DNA from: CAZKFG01 sp964551985
GTDB lineage: Bacteria > Bacillota > Negativicutes > Acidaminococcales > JAISLQ01
DNA: 42,129 nucleotides
Reading direction: 5' to 3'
Assembly: GCA_964551985.1 (NCBI GenBank)
Contig: CAZKFG010000011.1
Coordinates: 1-42,129, forward strand
The notes under the pieces: generated by a model
What the model was told of the DNA's origin: nothing
What the model saw: the letters and a program-made list of their open reading frames with translations, nothing else
Database searches by the model: none
In this document: piece by piece, positions 1-7,504 of the stretch
How positions within the stretch are numbered: position 1 is the first letter of the stretch
Layout: every line of letters starts with the position of its first letter
Made by a program: the position numbers and the translations under genes

Positions 1-1
1 A

Positions 2-340
2 ATGCTTAAAAAAATGAGTGAAATAGAAGCAAAATATAATCTCCAAGTAAGAACAGTAGCTCACGCGGGCGATGGTAATATTCATATAATCCCACTAAAG
101 CTGGACATGACAGACGAGCAATGGGAACAAACAATGAATAACTATCACAACGATGTCTACGAACTAGCCTATAGTATAGGTGGGAGGTTATCTGGTGAGC
201 ACGGCATAGGTTGCAAAAAAATAGACACTATGCAAATTTTTACAGACAAAGTAGAAATGCAAATGATGAAAGACATAAAAAAAGCACTGGATCCTAACGG
301 TATTTTAAATCCAGGTAAAATATTTGAATTGGAATATTAA
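2..340 (+). CDS. FAD-binding oxidase, GlcD/lactate dehydrogenase type (C-terminal fragment)
   Basis: This is the 3' end of a gene that begins before the window; the first in-frame ATG here is internal. The fragment carries the C-terminal hallmarks of the GlcD/D-lactate dehydrogenase FAD-linked oxidases: AHAGDGNIH near residue 21, SGEHGIG near residue 64, and a DPNGILNPGKIF ending. Such enzymes oxidise a 2-hydroxy acid (glycolate or lactate) using FAD. The N-terminal FAD-binding part is missing, so the substrate cannot be assigned. The gene converges on the minus-strand regulator, and a strong hairpin lies between them. Confidence 0.85.
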   Translation: MLKKMSEIEAKYNLQVRTVAHAGDGNIHIIPLKLDMTDEQWEQTMNNYHNDVYELAYSIGGRLSGEHGIGCKKIDTMQIFTDKVEMQMMKDIKKALDPNGILNPGKIFELEY

Positions 341-366
341 AATAGCTACAAGTAAAATAGTATTGT

Positions 367-404
367 AAAAAGAGTATATCGTCATTTTGGCGATATACTC
401 TTTT
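367..404. terminator. Bidirectional intrinsic terminator
   Basis: A perfect 14-bp inverted repeat (arms 368-381 and 391-404, loop of 9) has A-rich and T-rich outer ends, so it can stop transcription in both directions. It lies between the convergent GlcD-type gene and the minus-strand XRE gene. Confidence 0.85.
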
Positions 405-431
405 GCCACATAGAAAAAGTTTTTAAAACAC

Positions 432-1022
432 TTATCTATATTTTTTCTTTTTTATAAGCCCATGATTATTACAATAAAAATATATTTCTCCACTGGGCAT
501 TTTGGGAAAACGCGCCTCTGCTGCTTGTTCTGGATATAGTTTCACAAAAAGTACTCTATCATATGAAACATAAGCTATAAAAGAAATATAATGTTGCTTT
601 GTCATTTCATGTTGAATTGTCAAATAAAAGTCTTCTTCAACTTCACTTACTATTAAATCATGAGATATAGATTTACTTTGCGACTCTAATGGTTTTATTT
701 TTCTGCCGCAACAGAAAATTTCTGCTTTACCTGTACCAAATAAAGCATTGTTGCAAGTTGGACATACGTAAAATTTTATCTTTTTTATATTTCCTCCATC
801 ATTTTCGTTAGTTTCTAAATCTCCTACTAAGATTTTTTCGATATTGACATTTAAAATGCTGGAAAGTTGCTGTAAAAGAGAAATATCAGGACAGCCTATA
901 CCACGCTCCCACTTAGATATTGTTCTATCACTAATGCTCATAGCATCGGCCAAATTTTTTTGTGTCATGTCTTTTTCTTTGCGCAAATTTAAAATTAGTT
1001 TTCCTATTTTGTTACAATCCAT
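432..1022 (-). CDS. XRE-family regulator fused to a desulfoferrodoxin-like (2Fe superoxide reductase) module
   Basis: This 196-aa protein has an N-terminal Cro/C1-type HTH (about residues 6-61, with SDRTISKWERG as recognition region). Residues about 82-196 match desulfoferrodoxin along their whole length. C87-x2-C90 with C104-C105 correspond to the rubredoxin-like Fe(Cys)4 centre I. H121, H138, H144, C184 and H187 occupy the positions of the Fe(His)4Cys centre II of superoxide reductase, including the 6-residue His-His spacing and the C-N-x-H-G ending. The catalytic Lys that precedes the first His in the enzymes is Ser here (S120), so an iron-based redox sensor seems likelier than an efficient reductase; that is inference. 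The start is ATG at 1022, because GGAGG lies 8 nt upstream; a second ATG 6 nt earlier is too close to that site. ilvD lies immediately upstream on the same strand. Confidence 0.82.
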   Translation of the reverse strand: MDCNKIGKLILNLRKEKDMTQKNLADAMSISDRTISKWERGIGCPDISLLQQLSSILNVNIEKILVGDLETNENDGGNIKKIKFYVCPTCNNALFGTGKAEIFCCGRKIKPLESQSKSISHDLIVSEVEEDFYLTIQHEMTKQHYISFIAYVSYDRVLFVKLYPEQAAEARFPKMPSGEIYFYCNNHGLIKKKKYR

Positions 1023-1041
1023 AATCATTACCTCCAGATTT

Positions 1042-1070
1042 AATATACCTTTTATTTCTTTTATTTTCAA
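1042..1070 (-). promoter_or_regulatory. Putative sigma-A promoter of the XRE-desulfoferrodoxin gene
   Basis: On the minus strand, TTGAAA (1065-1070) and TATATT (1042-1047) are separated by 17 nt. The predicted start site falls very close to the Shine-Dalgarno sequence, so the 5' leader would be minimal. The match is good but unproven. Confidence 0.4.
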
Positions 1071-1162
1071 CAAACGCTCCGTAGAGTTGCTTATCTAAAA
1101 ATGCAATAACAGAATATTGATGACAAAGTGAAAACAAAGTATAACTACAAAATGAATTACAA

Positions 1163-1192
1163 AAAACGGCATAGTATAAACTATGCCGTTTT
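1163..1192 (-). terminator. Intrinsic terminator after ilvD
   Basis: A 12-bp perfect stem (1163-1174 with 1181-1192, loop of 6) with T-tracts lies 33 nt past the ilvD stop. It separates ilvD from the downstream XRE gene, arguing for separate transcripts. Confidence 0.85.
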
Positions 1193-1225
1193 GTCAAACA
1201 TTATTATGTTAGTTTATTGATTTAA

Positions 1226-2902
1226 TTACTCAAAATCATCTCTTAGTACCGCACCAGTATTAGCTGAAGTTACTAAATGAGCGTATCTTGCAAGATAGCC
1301 TGATTTAACTTTAGCAGGCGGTTTTTGCCAAGCTTTACGTCTTTTTTCGATTTCTTCATCACTTATCTTGACATTAAGGATGCGTTTTGGAATGTCAATT
1401 TCAATCATATCACCTTCTTGTACCAGACCAATAACTCCGCCTTCACGAGCTTCAGGAGAAATGTGTCCAATACAAGCTCCACGTGTAGCACCAGAAAATC
1501 TACCATCAGTTAAAAGGGCAACATCGGCGCCCATACCCATGCCTGATAAAACAGAAGTAGGGTTAAGCATCTCACGCATACCAGGACCACCTTTTGGTCC
1601 TTCATAGCGAATGACAACAACGTCCCCCTTATTAATCTTTTTGCCAACAATTGCAGCTATTGCTTCATCTTCACCATCAAATACTCTTGCCGGACCAGTG
1701 TGTACAAGCATTTTTTCGTCAACAGCACTTTCTTTCACAACCGCGCCATTGATCGCCAAATTACCTTTTAAAATAGCAATGCCACCAGTTGGGCGATAGG
1801 GATTTTCGATAGGATGAATGACTTCTGTGTCGAGATTTTGCACTTCTTTTATATTTTCTTTAACGCTTTGACCGCTAACAGTTATACACTCACCGAAAAT
1901 AAGGTTTTTCTTTTCCAATTCCTTCATAATTGCAGGTATTCCGCCAGCCTCATCAAGTTCTTGTACAAAATGCTTGCCACCGGGACTTAAAGAAGCAATA
2001 TAAGGAGTTTTAGCAGCTATCTTATCAAATAAATCCAAAGACAAATTTATACCGGCTTCATGTGCGATAGCAGGTAAATGTAGTGCAGTATTAGAAGAAC
2101 CACCCACAGCCATATCAACTGCAATAGCATTTTCAAAGGCTTTTAACGTCATTATATCACGTGGGCGAATGTTATCTTTAAGTAGTTGCATAATATGCTC
2201 GCCGGCAAGCCTAGACAAAGCAGTACGTCTGCCTGTCATCGCTGCAGGAATAGTGCCGTTGCCAGCAAGTGCCATACCAAGAGCTTCAGACAAGCAATTC
2301 ATAGTATTGGCAGTATACATACCAGCACAAGATCCACAATTAGGACATGCTGACATTTCAACCTTTTCAAGTTCTTTTTCATCAATAAGACCTGCTTCAA
2401 AACGTCCTGCTGCTTCAAAAGCATTGCTTATACCAATGTTTTGTTTATTTAGTTTGCCTGCAAGCATAGGACCACCGCTGGCAACAATAGCGGGAATATT
2501 CAATCTTGCAGCAGCCATAAGCATTCCTGGAACAATCTTATCACAATTAGGGATTAAAACTAAAGCATCAAATTTATGACCGTTAGCAACAGCTTCAATG
2601 CTGTCGGCGACAAGTTCACGTGTAGCGAGTGAATATTTCATACCATCATGACCCATTACGATACCATCACAAACACCTATAGCAGGAAATTCCATAGGAA
2701 TACCGCCAGAAGACCAAACACCCTCTTTGACAGCTTTTGCTATCATATCAAGGTGTAAATGACCTGGAATAATTTCATTTTGAGCATTAACAATACCAAT
2801 CAAAGGTTTGTCCAAGTCTTTTTTATTAAATCCTAAAGAATAAAAAATCGAACGATGGGCAGCACGAGTTGAGCCCTTTTTAACATCATCTGATCTGAGC
2901 AA
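1226..2902 (-). CDS. ilvD: Dihydroxy-acid dehydratase
   Basis: IlvD dehydrates 2,3-dihydroxy-isovalerate and 2,3-dihydroxy-3-methylvalerate to the 2-oxo acids in valine, isoleucine and leucine synthesis. The 558-aa length is normal for the short IlvD form. Visible family motifs are PNCDKIVPGM (Cys120, with the adjacent Asp-Lys expected to bind Mg) and ACPNCGSCAGMYTANTM (about residues 186-201) for the Fe-S cluster. The N-terminal motif reads IIPGHLHLD rather than the Cys-containing PCN form, which suggests the oxygen-labile [4Fe-4S] type (inference). The start is TTG at 2902, preceded at 7 nt by GAGG on the minus strand. It is monocistronic between a terminator and a divergent promoter region shared with fabK. 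Confidence 0.95.
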   Translation of the reverse strand: MLRSDDVKKGSTRAAHRSIFYSLGFNKKDLDKPLIGIVNAQNEIIPGHLHLDMIAKAVKEGVWSSGGIPMEFPAIGVCDGIVMGHDGMKYSLATRELVADSIEAVANGHKFDALVLIPNCDKIVPGMLMAAARLNIPAIVASGGPMLAGKLNKQNIGISNAFEAAGRFEAGLIDEKELEKVEMSACPNCGSCAGMYTANTMNCLSEALGMALAGNGTIPAAMTGRRTALSRLAGEHIMQLLKDNIRPRDIMTLKAFENAIAVDMAVGGSSNTALHLPAIAHEAGINLSLDLFDKIAAKTPYIASLSPGGKHFVQELDEAGGIPAIMKELEKKNLIFGECITVSGQSVKENIKEVQNLDTEVIHPIENPYRPTGGIAILKGNLAINGAVVKESAVDEKMLVHTGPARVFDGEDEAIAAIVGKKINKGDVVVIRYEGPKGGPGMREMLNPTSVLSGMGMGADVALLTDGRFSGATRGACIGHISPEAREGGVIGLVQEGDMIEIDIPKRILNVKISDEEIEKRRKAWQKPPAKVKSGYLARYAHLVTSANTGAVLRDDFE

Positions 2903-2941
2903 CTAAAAAACCTCACTTTCTAAAATAAAACATTACAAATA

Positions 2942-2970
2942 ATTATACTCCAAAAACTCTACATAATAAA
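2942..2970 (-). promoter_or_regulatory. Putative ilvD promoter
   Basis: A perfect TATAAT on the minus strand (2942-2947) has only a weak -35 (TTTATT, 2965-2970) at 17 nt. That -35 overlaps an inverted repeat (2953-2960 with 2970-2977), which could be an operator. I see no T-box or other riboswitch in front of ilvD. Confidence 0.4.
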
Positions 2971-2992
2971 GAGTTTTATTTTTAGCTAAATA

Positions 2993-3021
2993 TTTTCTAA
3001 CCAAAACAACTATGATATAAT
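2993..3021 (+). promoter_or_regulatory. Extended -10 promoter for fabK
   Basis: TGATATAAT (3013-3021) is an extended -10 element. The -35 at 17 nt (TTTTCT, 2993-2998) is poor, as is common with extended -10 promoters. The Shine-Dalgarno AAGGAGA follows at about 3051. Confidence 0.55.
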
Positions 3022-3066
3022 AAAGATAGTATTACAACAAACACATTTTTAAGGAGAGAAAATACT

Positions 3067-4008
3067 ATGAAAAATCGCATTACAGAACTTCTAGGAATAA
3101 AATATCCTATAATACAAGGTGGTATGGCATGGTCGTCAGATGCTAAACTCGCCGCAGCAGTATCAAATGCAGGTGGTGCAGGAATTATCGGTACAGGCGG
3201 CAGAACACCAGAGTGGACACAAGAGCAAATAAGATTAGCAAAAACATTGACTAACAAGCCTTTTGGTGTCAATGTAACTTTGCAAACTAAAGATATAGAT
3301 GCAATTTTTGATGTTATATGCGAAGAAAAAGTAGCTTTTGTAACTATAGGAGCAGGCAATCCAGTACCATATTTTGATCGCTTAAAAGCTGCAGGCATAA
3401 AATCAATTCCTGTAATACCAAGTCTTAAACTTGCCCAAAGAGTGGAAGAAAAAGGTGCAGATGCTTTTGTAATGGAAGGAATGGAAGCAGGTGGACACAT
3501 CGGTACACTTACAACAATGGCGCTTATGAGCAATATTTTAGGCAAAACAAAAATCCCTGCAATAGTTGCAGGCGGTATCTCAGACGGTAGAGCAATGGCA
3601 GCGGCAATGCTTATGGGTGCAGAAGGTGTGCAAATAGGCTCTAGGTTTTTACTGGCTGAAGAATGCCCCGCCCATATCAATATGAAAAACAAGATAATCT
3701 CTGCAACAGATACAGATTCAGCAGTAACAGGTTTTTCACGTGGGCACGGTGTGCGTTCACTCAAAAATAACTTTACAGAAAAATTTTTGCAAAAAGAAAT
3801 TAGTGGAGCACCGCAACAAGAACTAAACGATTTGGCAACGGGAACAAACCGAATGGCATCTGTTGATGGTGATATAGAAAATGGTGCAGTGCAAGTAGGA
3901 CAAAGCCTGTGCGTACTAAACAAAATTCAAACATGTCAGCAAATAATTGATGAAATAATCGCGCAAGCTAAACAAACACTACAAAATTCTAATAACATAC
4001 AGCTATAA
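3067..4008 (+). CDS. fabK: Enoyl-ACP reductase II, FMN-dependent (FabK)
   Basis: FabK reduces the enoyl-ACP double bond in the last step of each fatty-acid elongation cycle, using FMN and NAD(P)H. The 313-aa TIM-barrel protein starts with the typical ITELLGIKYPIIQGGMAW. It has VMEGMEAGGHIG, placing a His at residue 144, the position of the catalytic His of pneumococcal FabK, then AGGISDGRAMAAAMLMGAEGVQ and GSRF for phosphate/FMN binding. The main alternative is a nitronate monooxygenase of the same superfamily; the N-terminus and EGMEAGGHIG favour FabK. It stands alone, outside a fab cluster. Confidence 0.85.
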   Translation: MKNRITELLGIKYPIIQGGMAWSSDAKLAAAVSNAGGAGIIGTGGRTPEWTQEQIRLAKTLTNKPFGVNVTLQTKDIDAIFDVICEEKVAFVTIGAGNPVPYFDRLKAAGIKSIPVIPSLKLAQRVEEKGADAFVMEGMEAGGHIGTLTTMALMSNILGKTKIPAIVAGGISDGRAMAAAMLMGAEGVQIGSRFLLAEECPAHINMKNKIISATDTDSAVTGFSRGHGVRSLKNNFTEKFLQKEISGAPQQELNDLATGTNRMASVDGDIENGAVQVGQSLCVLNKIQTCQQIIDEIIAQAKQTLQNSNNIQL

Positions 4009-4012
4009 TGCG

Positions 4013-4042
4013 AAAATCCCTCTTGAACAAGAGGGATTTTTT
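4013..4042. terminator. Intrinsic terminator between fabK and rqcH
   Basis: A perfect 12-bp stem (4013-4024 with 4029-4040, GAAC loop) is followed by a T-run. It starts 5 nt after the fabK stop and ends just before the stop of convergent rqcH, so it probably serves both. Confidence 0.88.
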
Positions 4043-4043
4043 A

Positions 4044-5753
4044 TTAGATAATCAAATTATTTTCTGGCATAACATAAAGTGTTTTTTGTTTGTCATAGAT
4101 TACAAAACCAGGCTTGGAGCCAGATGGCTTTTTTACGTTTTTTCGCATAGTATAATCAACCGCGACGTTAGAACTATCTTTGGCTTTGCTAAAATAGGCA
4201 GCAAGTTTTGCAGCACTTATAATATCATCGTTTTGTGTTTGGTTTTGCAATATGACGTGTGATCCTGGTATGTCTTTGGTATGTAGCCAAATATCTGTGG
4301 GTCGAGATAGTTTGAAGGTTAAATAGTCATTTTGTTTATTGTTTTTACCGATTAAAATTGTAGCACCTGAATCTAGAGTTATTTTAAGTGGCATACTTTG
4401 AGCTATTTTTGCTTGCTTTTTTGCTTTTTGCTTTATTATGCCAAGATCTGTAAGTTCTGCTTTTATTTCTAGTAGTTCGTTGCTTGTTTGTATGTTTTGA
4501 ATTGATAATTCTATTGTTTCTAGATAGTTTAATAATTCTTGACTTTGAGTTATTTGGTTTTGTAGCTGGGATGTGGCTCTTTTTTGTTTGTTGTAGCTTT
4601 TATAGTATTTTTGGGCGTTTTGGTTTGCTGATAGGAGTGGGTCTAGTTGTATTTGTATTTGTTTGTTTGTAAATATATCTATGCACGTGTAATTTTTTAT
4701 ACCTTTTTCTATGTTATGTAGATTTGCCATTATATTGTCAGCTATATTTTTATATATATCGGCATTTTGTGATTGTGTATACTCTTGTTGTAAGAGGTTT
4801 ATTTTTTTTGTTGTTTTTTGTATTTGATTTTTGATAAGCTGGTTTATTTCTATATTTGCCGGTTTAGCAATTTGTTCGTGTTTTATAGCAAAATCAAGTG
4901 CTAAATTTATGTCTTGGAAATTTTTTTGAATTGCTTTTCCTATATGTTGAGGTTGGTATGTTGTTAAGGACAGAAGTTTGTTACTATCATCTAAACAAGC
5001 AGTTGTTTGATAAGCATCTTCTTTAATTGGTTGAACTAAGCTTTGAATAGCTTCTGTTATAGCGTCAAAATCTTTTTGATCTAATTTATCACAGGTAATA
5101 TTGGTATCTAGTCCGGAGCGGTAAGAGATTTCTTTGGCAGTGAATGGTCCTATTCCTAATGTTTCTTGAACTAATGCTTTTGATAATGGTAGTGTTTGAT
5201 TTGACAATTGTTGACTTATATTAGATAGAGGATTTGTTAAGATGTTTAATCCTGTTTGTATTGGCGGACATATATATGTCTTTTGTGGCTGAATTTGCCT
5301 GATATTGTTCATTGCTTTGCTGATATGTTTTATACAGTCAATTATTATGCCGTTATGTACTAGAATTATGTTACTATTTTTTCCAGCAAGTTCTATTATA
5401 AGTTGTTTTGTTGTTATACAGTTTTTTTCACCTAGTGTGTCTATATCTATTGTCAAAACTCTATCAAGATTATTTTGGGTTATTTGAGCTATTCTACCAT
5501 CTTCTAGATGTTTTCTCATTAGCATGCAAAAGCCGAGAGGTGTTTGAGGGTTTATTGGTAATTTATCTATCAGTCTTAGATGTGGAGTGTTGTTACTTAA
5601 GTTTATGTATAATGAAAAAGCTTGCTTCCAATTTGTGAGCTGCAAAACAAGTGATAGTTTTGTTGGTTGAAATATTTTATCTATGCGAGTGCCAGCAATT
5701 TTTGATTGCAAATAATTTTTTTGGCTGTGCAAAAAAATACCTTCTATGTTCAT
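4044..5753 (-). CDS. rqcH: RqcH, NFACT-family ribosome-associated quality control factor
   Basis: RqcH is the bacterial homologue of Rqc2/NEMF. It binds stalled 50S-peptidyl-tRNA complexes and directs C-terminal alanine tailing that marks the nascent chain for degradation; older annotations call it a fibronectin-binding protein. The 569-aa order is typical: NFACT-N (1 to about 180), HhH region, long Gln/Lys/Asn-rich coiled coil (about 290-430), and a C-terminal NFACT-R domain with DIWLHTKDIPGSHVIL. The Asp-Arg pair essential in B. subtilis RqcH (D97, R98) is at exactly D97-R98 here. ATG follows a TAGGAG site. It is transcribed alone, divergently from dapF. Confidence 0.92.
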   Translation of the reverse strand: MNIEGIFLHSQKNYLQSKIAGTRIDKIFQPTKLSLVLQLTNWKQAFSLYINLSNNTPHLRLIDKLPINPQTPLGFCMLMRKHLEDGRIAQITQNNLDRVLTIDIDTLGEKNCITTKQLIIELAGKNSNIILVHNGIIIDCIKHISKAMNNIRQIQPQKTYICPPIQTGLNILTNPLSNISQQLSNQTLPLSKALVQETLGIGPFTAKEISYRSGLDTNITCDKLDQKDFDAITEAIQSLVQPIKEDAYQTTACLDDSNKLLSLTTYQPQHIGKAIQKNFQDINLALDFAIKHEQIAKPANIEINQLIKNQIQKTTKKINLLQQEYTQSQNADIYKNIADNIMANLHNIEKGIKNYTCIDIFTNKQIQIQLDPLLSANQNAQKYYKSYNKQKRATSQLQNQITQSQELLNYLETIELSIQNIQTSNELLEIKAELTDLGIIKQKAKKQAKIAQSMPLKITLDSGATILIGKNNKQNDYLTFKLSRPTDIWLHTKDIPGSHVILQNQTQNDDIISAAKLAAYFSKAKDSSNVAVDYTMRKNVKKPSGSKPGFVIYDKQKTLYVMPENNLII

Positions 5754-5777
5754 TTTTTTCTCCTAAGTGTTTTTTTA

Positions 5778-5806
5778 AGTATAATTTATATGTTAAATAT
5801 GTACAA
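5778..5806 (-). promoter_or_regulatory. rqcH promoter
   Basis: On the minus strand, TTGTAC (5801-5806) and TATACT (5778-5783) are separated by exactly 17 nt, about 25 nt upstream of the rqcH start. A plus-strand TATAAT (5780-5785) overlaps it, but lacks a convincing -35, so I do not assign it to dapF. Confidence 0.55.
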
Positions 5807-5861
5807 GTATTATGTTTAAGTGGTAGAATATTTTAATAATGTTTTTAGAGGAGTTGTTATT

Positions 5862-6698
5862 TTGAATTTTAGTAAGTGGCAAGGTTTGGGTAATGATTTT
5901 ATTATTTTTCACGATATAGATATTGCTTGTGATGATGTATCGCTACTGGCTAAAAAACTTTGCGATCGTCATTTTGGGATTGGTGCTGATGGGCTTTGTT
6001 TGTTAGAGAGTACTGATAAGGCTGATATTCGTATGAGACTTATTAATGCTGATGGTAGCGAGGCTGAGATGTGTGGTAATCTTATTCGCTGTGTGGCAAA
6101 GCATTTATATGAGGGTGGTTTTTGTAATGAAACTACTATGACGATAGATACTTTGGCTGGGATTATCAGAACGGAAATTATTTTTGTTGATGACAATATA
6201 TGTAATGTTAAGGTTGATATGGGAGTACCTAAATATAGGTGTAATGAAATTCCTTTATCTATTGATAGTGATGATATTGCAACTAATATTAGTGTAGATG
6301 TATTTGGTAAAAGTTATTTAGGAAATGCTATTTCGATGGGTAATCCGCATTTTGTTATTTTTGTTGATGATATTGAAAATGTGGATTTGAAAACTGTTGG
6401 ACCATTACTTGAGACTGCTAGTTTGTTCCCTAATAAGTGTAATATTGAGTTTGCTCAGATTTTGAGTAAAAACAAGGTAAGAATGCGTGTTTGGGAGCGT
6501 GGGGCTGGTATCACTTTGGCTTGCGGTACGGGGACTTGTGCAACTGTTGCGGCAGGTATTTTAAATAGTTTGCTTGATAAAAGTGTTGAAGTTATTTTAG
6601 ATGGTGGTAGTTTGTTTATTGATTGGGCTGATACTAATGCTTCAATTTTTATGACAGGTGCTGCTACTAGAGTGTTTAGTGGTAGTATTGATTTGTAG
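5862..6698 (+). CDS. dapF: Diaminopimelate epimerase
   Basis: DapF interconverts LL- and meso-diaminopimelate for lysine and peptidoglycan synthesis, using two cysteines as acid and base without a cofactor. Both active-site Cys are present: C71 in EMCGNLIRC and C221 in LACGTGTC. The start is TTG at 5862 (protein MNFSKWQGLGNDF, 278 aa), with AGAGGAG 8 nt upstream. An in-frame GTG at 5820 would add 14 residues unlike the family N-terminus. It heads a forward run through the exported protein, yicC, remA, gmk, rpoZ and coaBC, with short gaps and no terminator. Confidence 0.95.
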   Translation: MNFSKWQGLGNDFIIFHDIDIACDDVSLLAKKLCDRHFGIGADGLCLLESTDKADIRMRLINADGSEAEMCGNLIRCVAKHLYEGGFCNETTMTIDTLAGIIRTEIIFVDDNICNVKVDMGVPKYRCNEIPLSIDSDDIATNISVDVFGKSYLGNAISMGNPHFVIFVDDIENVDLKTVGPLLETASLFPNKCNIEFAQILSKNKVRMRVWERGAGITLACGTGTCATVAAGILNSLLDKSVEVILDGGSLFIDWADTNASIFMTGAATRVFSGSIDL

Positions 6699-6727
6699 AG
6701 ATAATAGATATTTATGAGGTGTTTTTT

Positions 6728-7477
6728 ATGAAAATTTTTTTAGCGGTTTTTGTTGGCATGTTGTTTTATGCAAATGTTGCTTTGGCGACTGTTAATATGG
6801 ATTTGAGTAATATTAAATCAGCTCAAGAATATGGTATTATGCGTTATCAGGAGAGTTTTTTTAATTTTGCTAAACAGTGGATTGTGTTTGAGGAAAAGAG
6901 TAAAACTGTTGATGAGCAGGGTGAGCGGATTTATGTTTATACTCCTTTTTATCTTGTAGCACTTAATGCTAGAGATAGACTGCTTGCGGGTCAGACGATT
7001 AATGTATATGACGGGCAGGTTGTTTTGGATGCTTGGCAGGGGTCATTGCCTATTTCAGTTGTTTTTTATGTGCAAGATTTGGTGGAAATTAACGATGGTC
7101 TAGAGGCTAAACTGTTGCAAGGCGATAAGAGCTTGCCTGCTTTTGATTTTAGTGTTCAAAATACTATGGTTGTGCAGACTAAGGTTGTACGTGAGCCTAT
7201 ACAGGTTCAAATAATAAGTGATGGTTCTGAGAAAAAACAAGATGGTACACAACAAGTAGAAAAGCAAGCTGATAGTAAAGAGGAGCAAAATAGTAGTCAG
7301 CTAGTAATAGAGCAGGTAAATTTTATAGAAAAAACTGTTCCGGCATTGTATAGAGTGCAGATATTTTTTTACTTTGATTTGAGTCAGCTTGATTTGAATA
7401 CGCCTGCTGTTTTTGTGGTAAAACCAAATTCTGAACGTGAGCGTAAGTTTAATTTTTCTTTTGCGGATATGGATTAA
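6728..7477 (+). CDS. Exported protein of unknown function
   Basis: I do not recognise this 249-aa protein. It has a clear signal peptide (MKIFLAVFVGMLF core, cleavage probably after A-L-A at residue 20) and no later membrane segment. The mature part has two presumably folded pieces, about 21-163 and 191-249, joined by a Gln/Lys/Glu/Ser-rich linker (about 165-190). There are no cysteines and no enzymatic motif I can name. The start is ATG at 6728 with GAGG 8 nt upstream; an in-frame GTG at 6719 overlaps that site. It lies between dapF and yicC and is probably co-transcribed. An envelope role is the only inference I would make. Confidence 0.75.
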   Translation: MKIFLAVFVGMLFYANVALATVNMDLSNIKSAQEYGIMRYQESFFNFAKQWIVFEEKSKTVDEQGERIYVYTPFYLVALNARDRLLAGQTINVYDGQVVLDAWQGSLPISVVFYVQDLVEINDGLEAKLLQGDKSLPAFDFSVQNTMVVQTKVVREPIQVQIISDGSEKKQDGTQQVEKQADSKEEQNSSQLVIEQVNFIEKTVPALYRVQIFFYFDLSQLDLNTPAVFVVKPNSERERKFNFSFADMD

Positions 7478-7504
7478 ATAAAAATTTTAAATGGAGGTTT
7501 TATT

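Noticed and set aside
844..1098. Plus-strand open frame opposite the XRE gene
   Set aside because: Shadow of the regulator's HTH coding region; no ribosome-binding site.
2953..2977. 8-bp inverted repeat with 9-nt loop between ilvD and fabK
   Set aside because: Followed by a short T tract, but no gene upstream on the plus strand needs a terminator. Kept only as a possible operator for ilvD.
2997..3923. Long minus-strand open frame of about 308 codons opposite fabK
   Set aside because: It mirrors the fabK coding sequence, gives a Ser/Pro/Ala-rich product without motifs, and has no ribosome-binding site; fabK is unambiguous.
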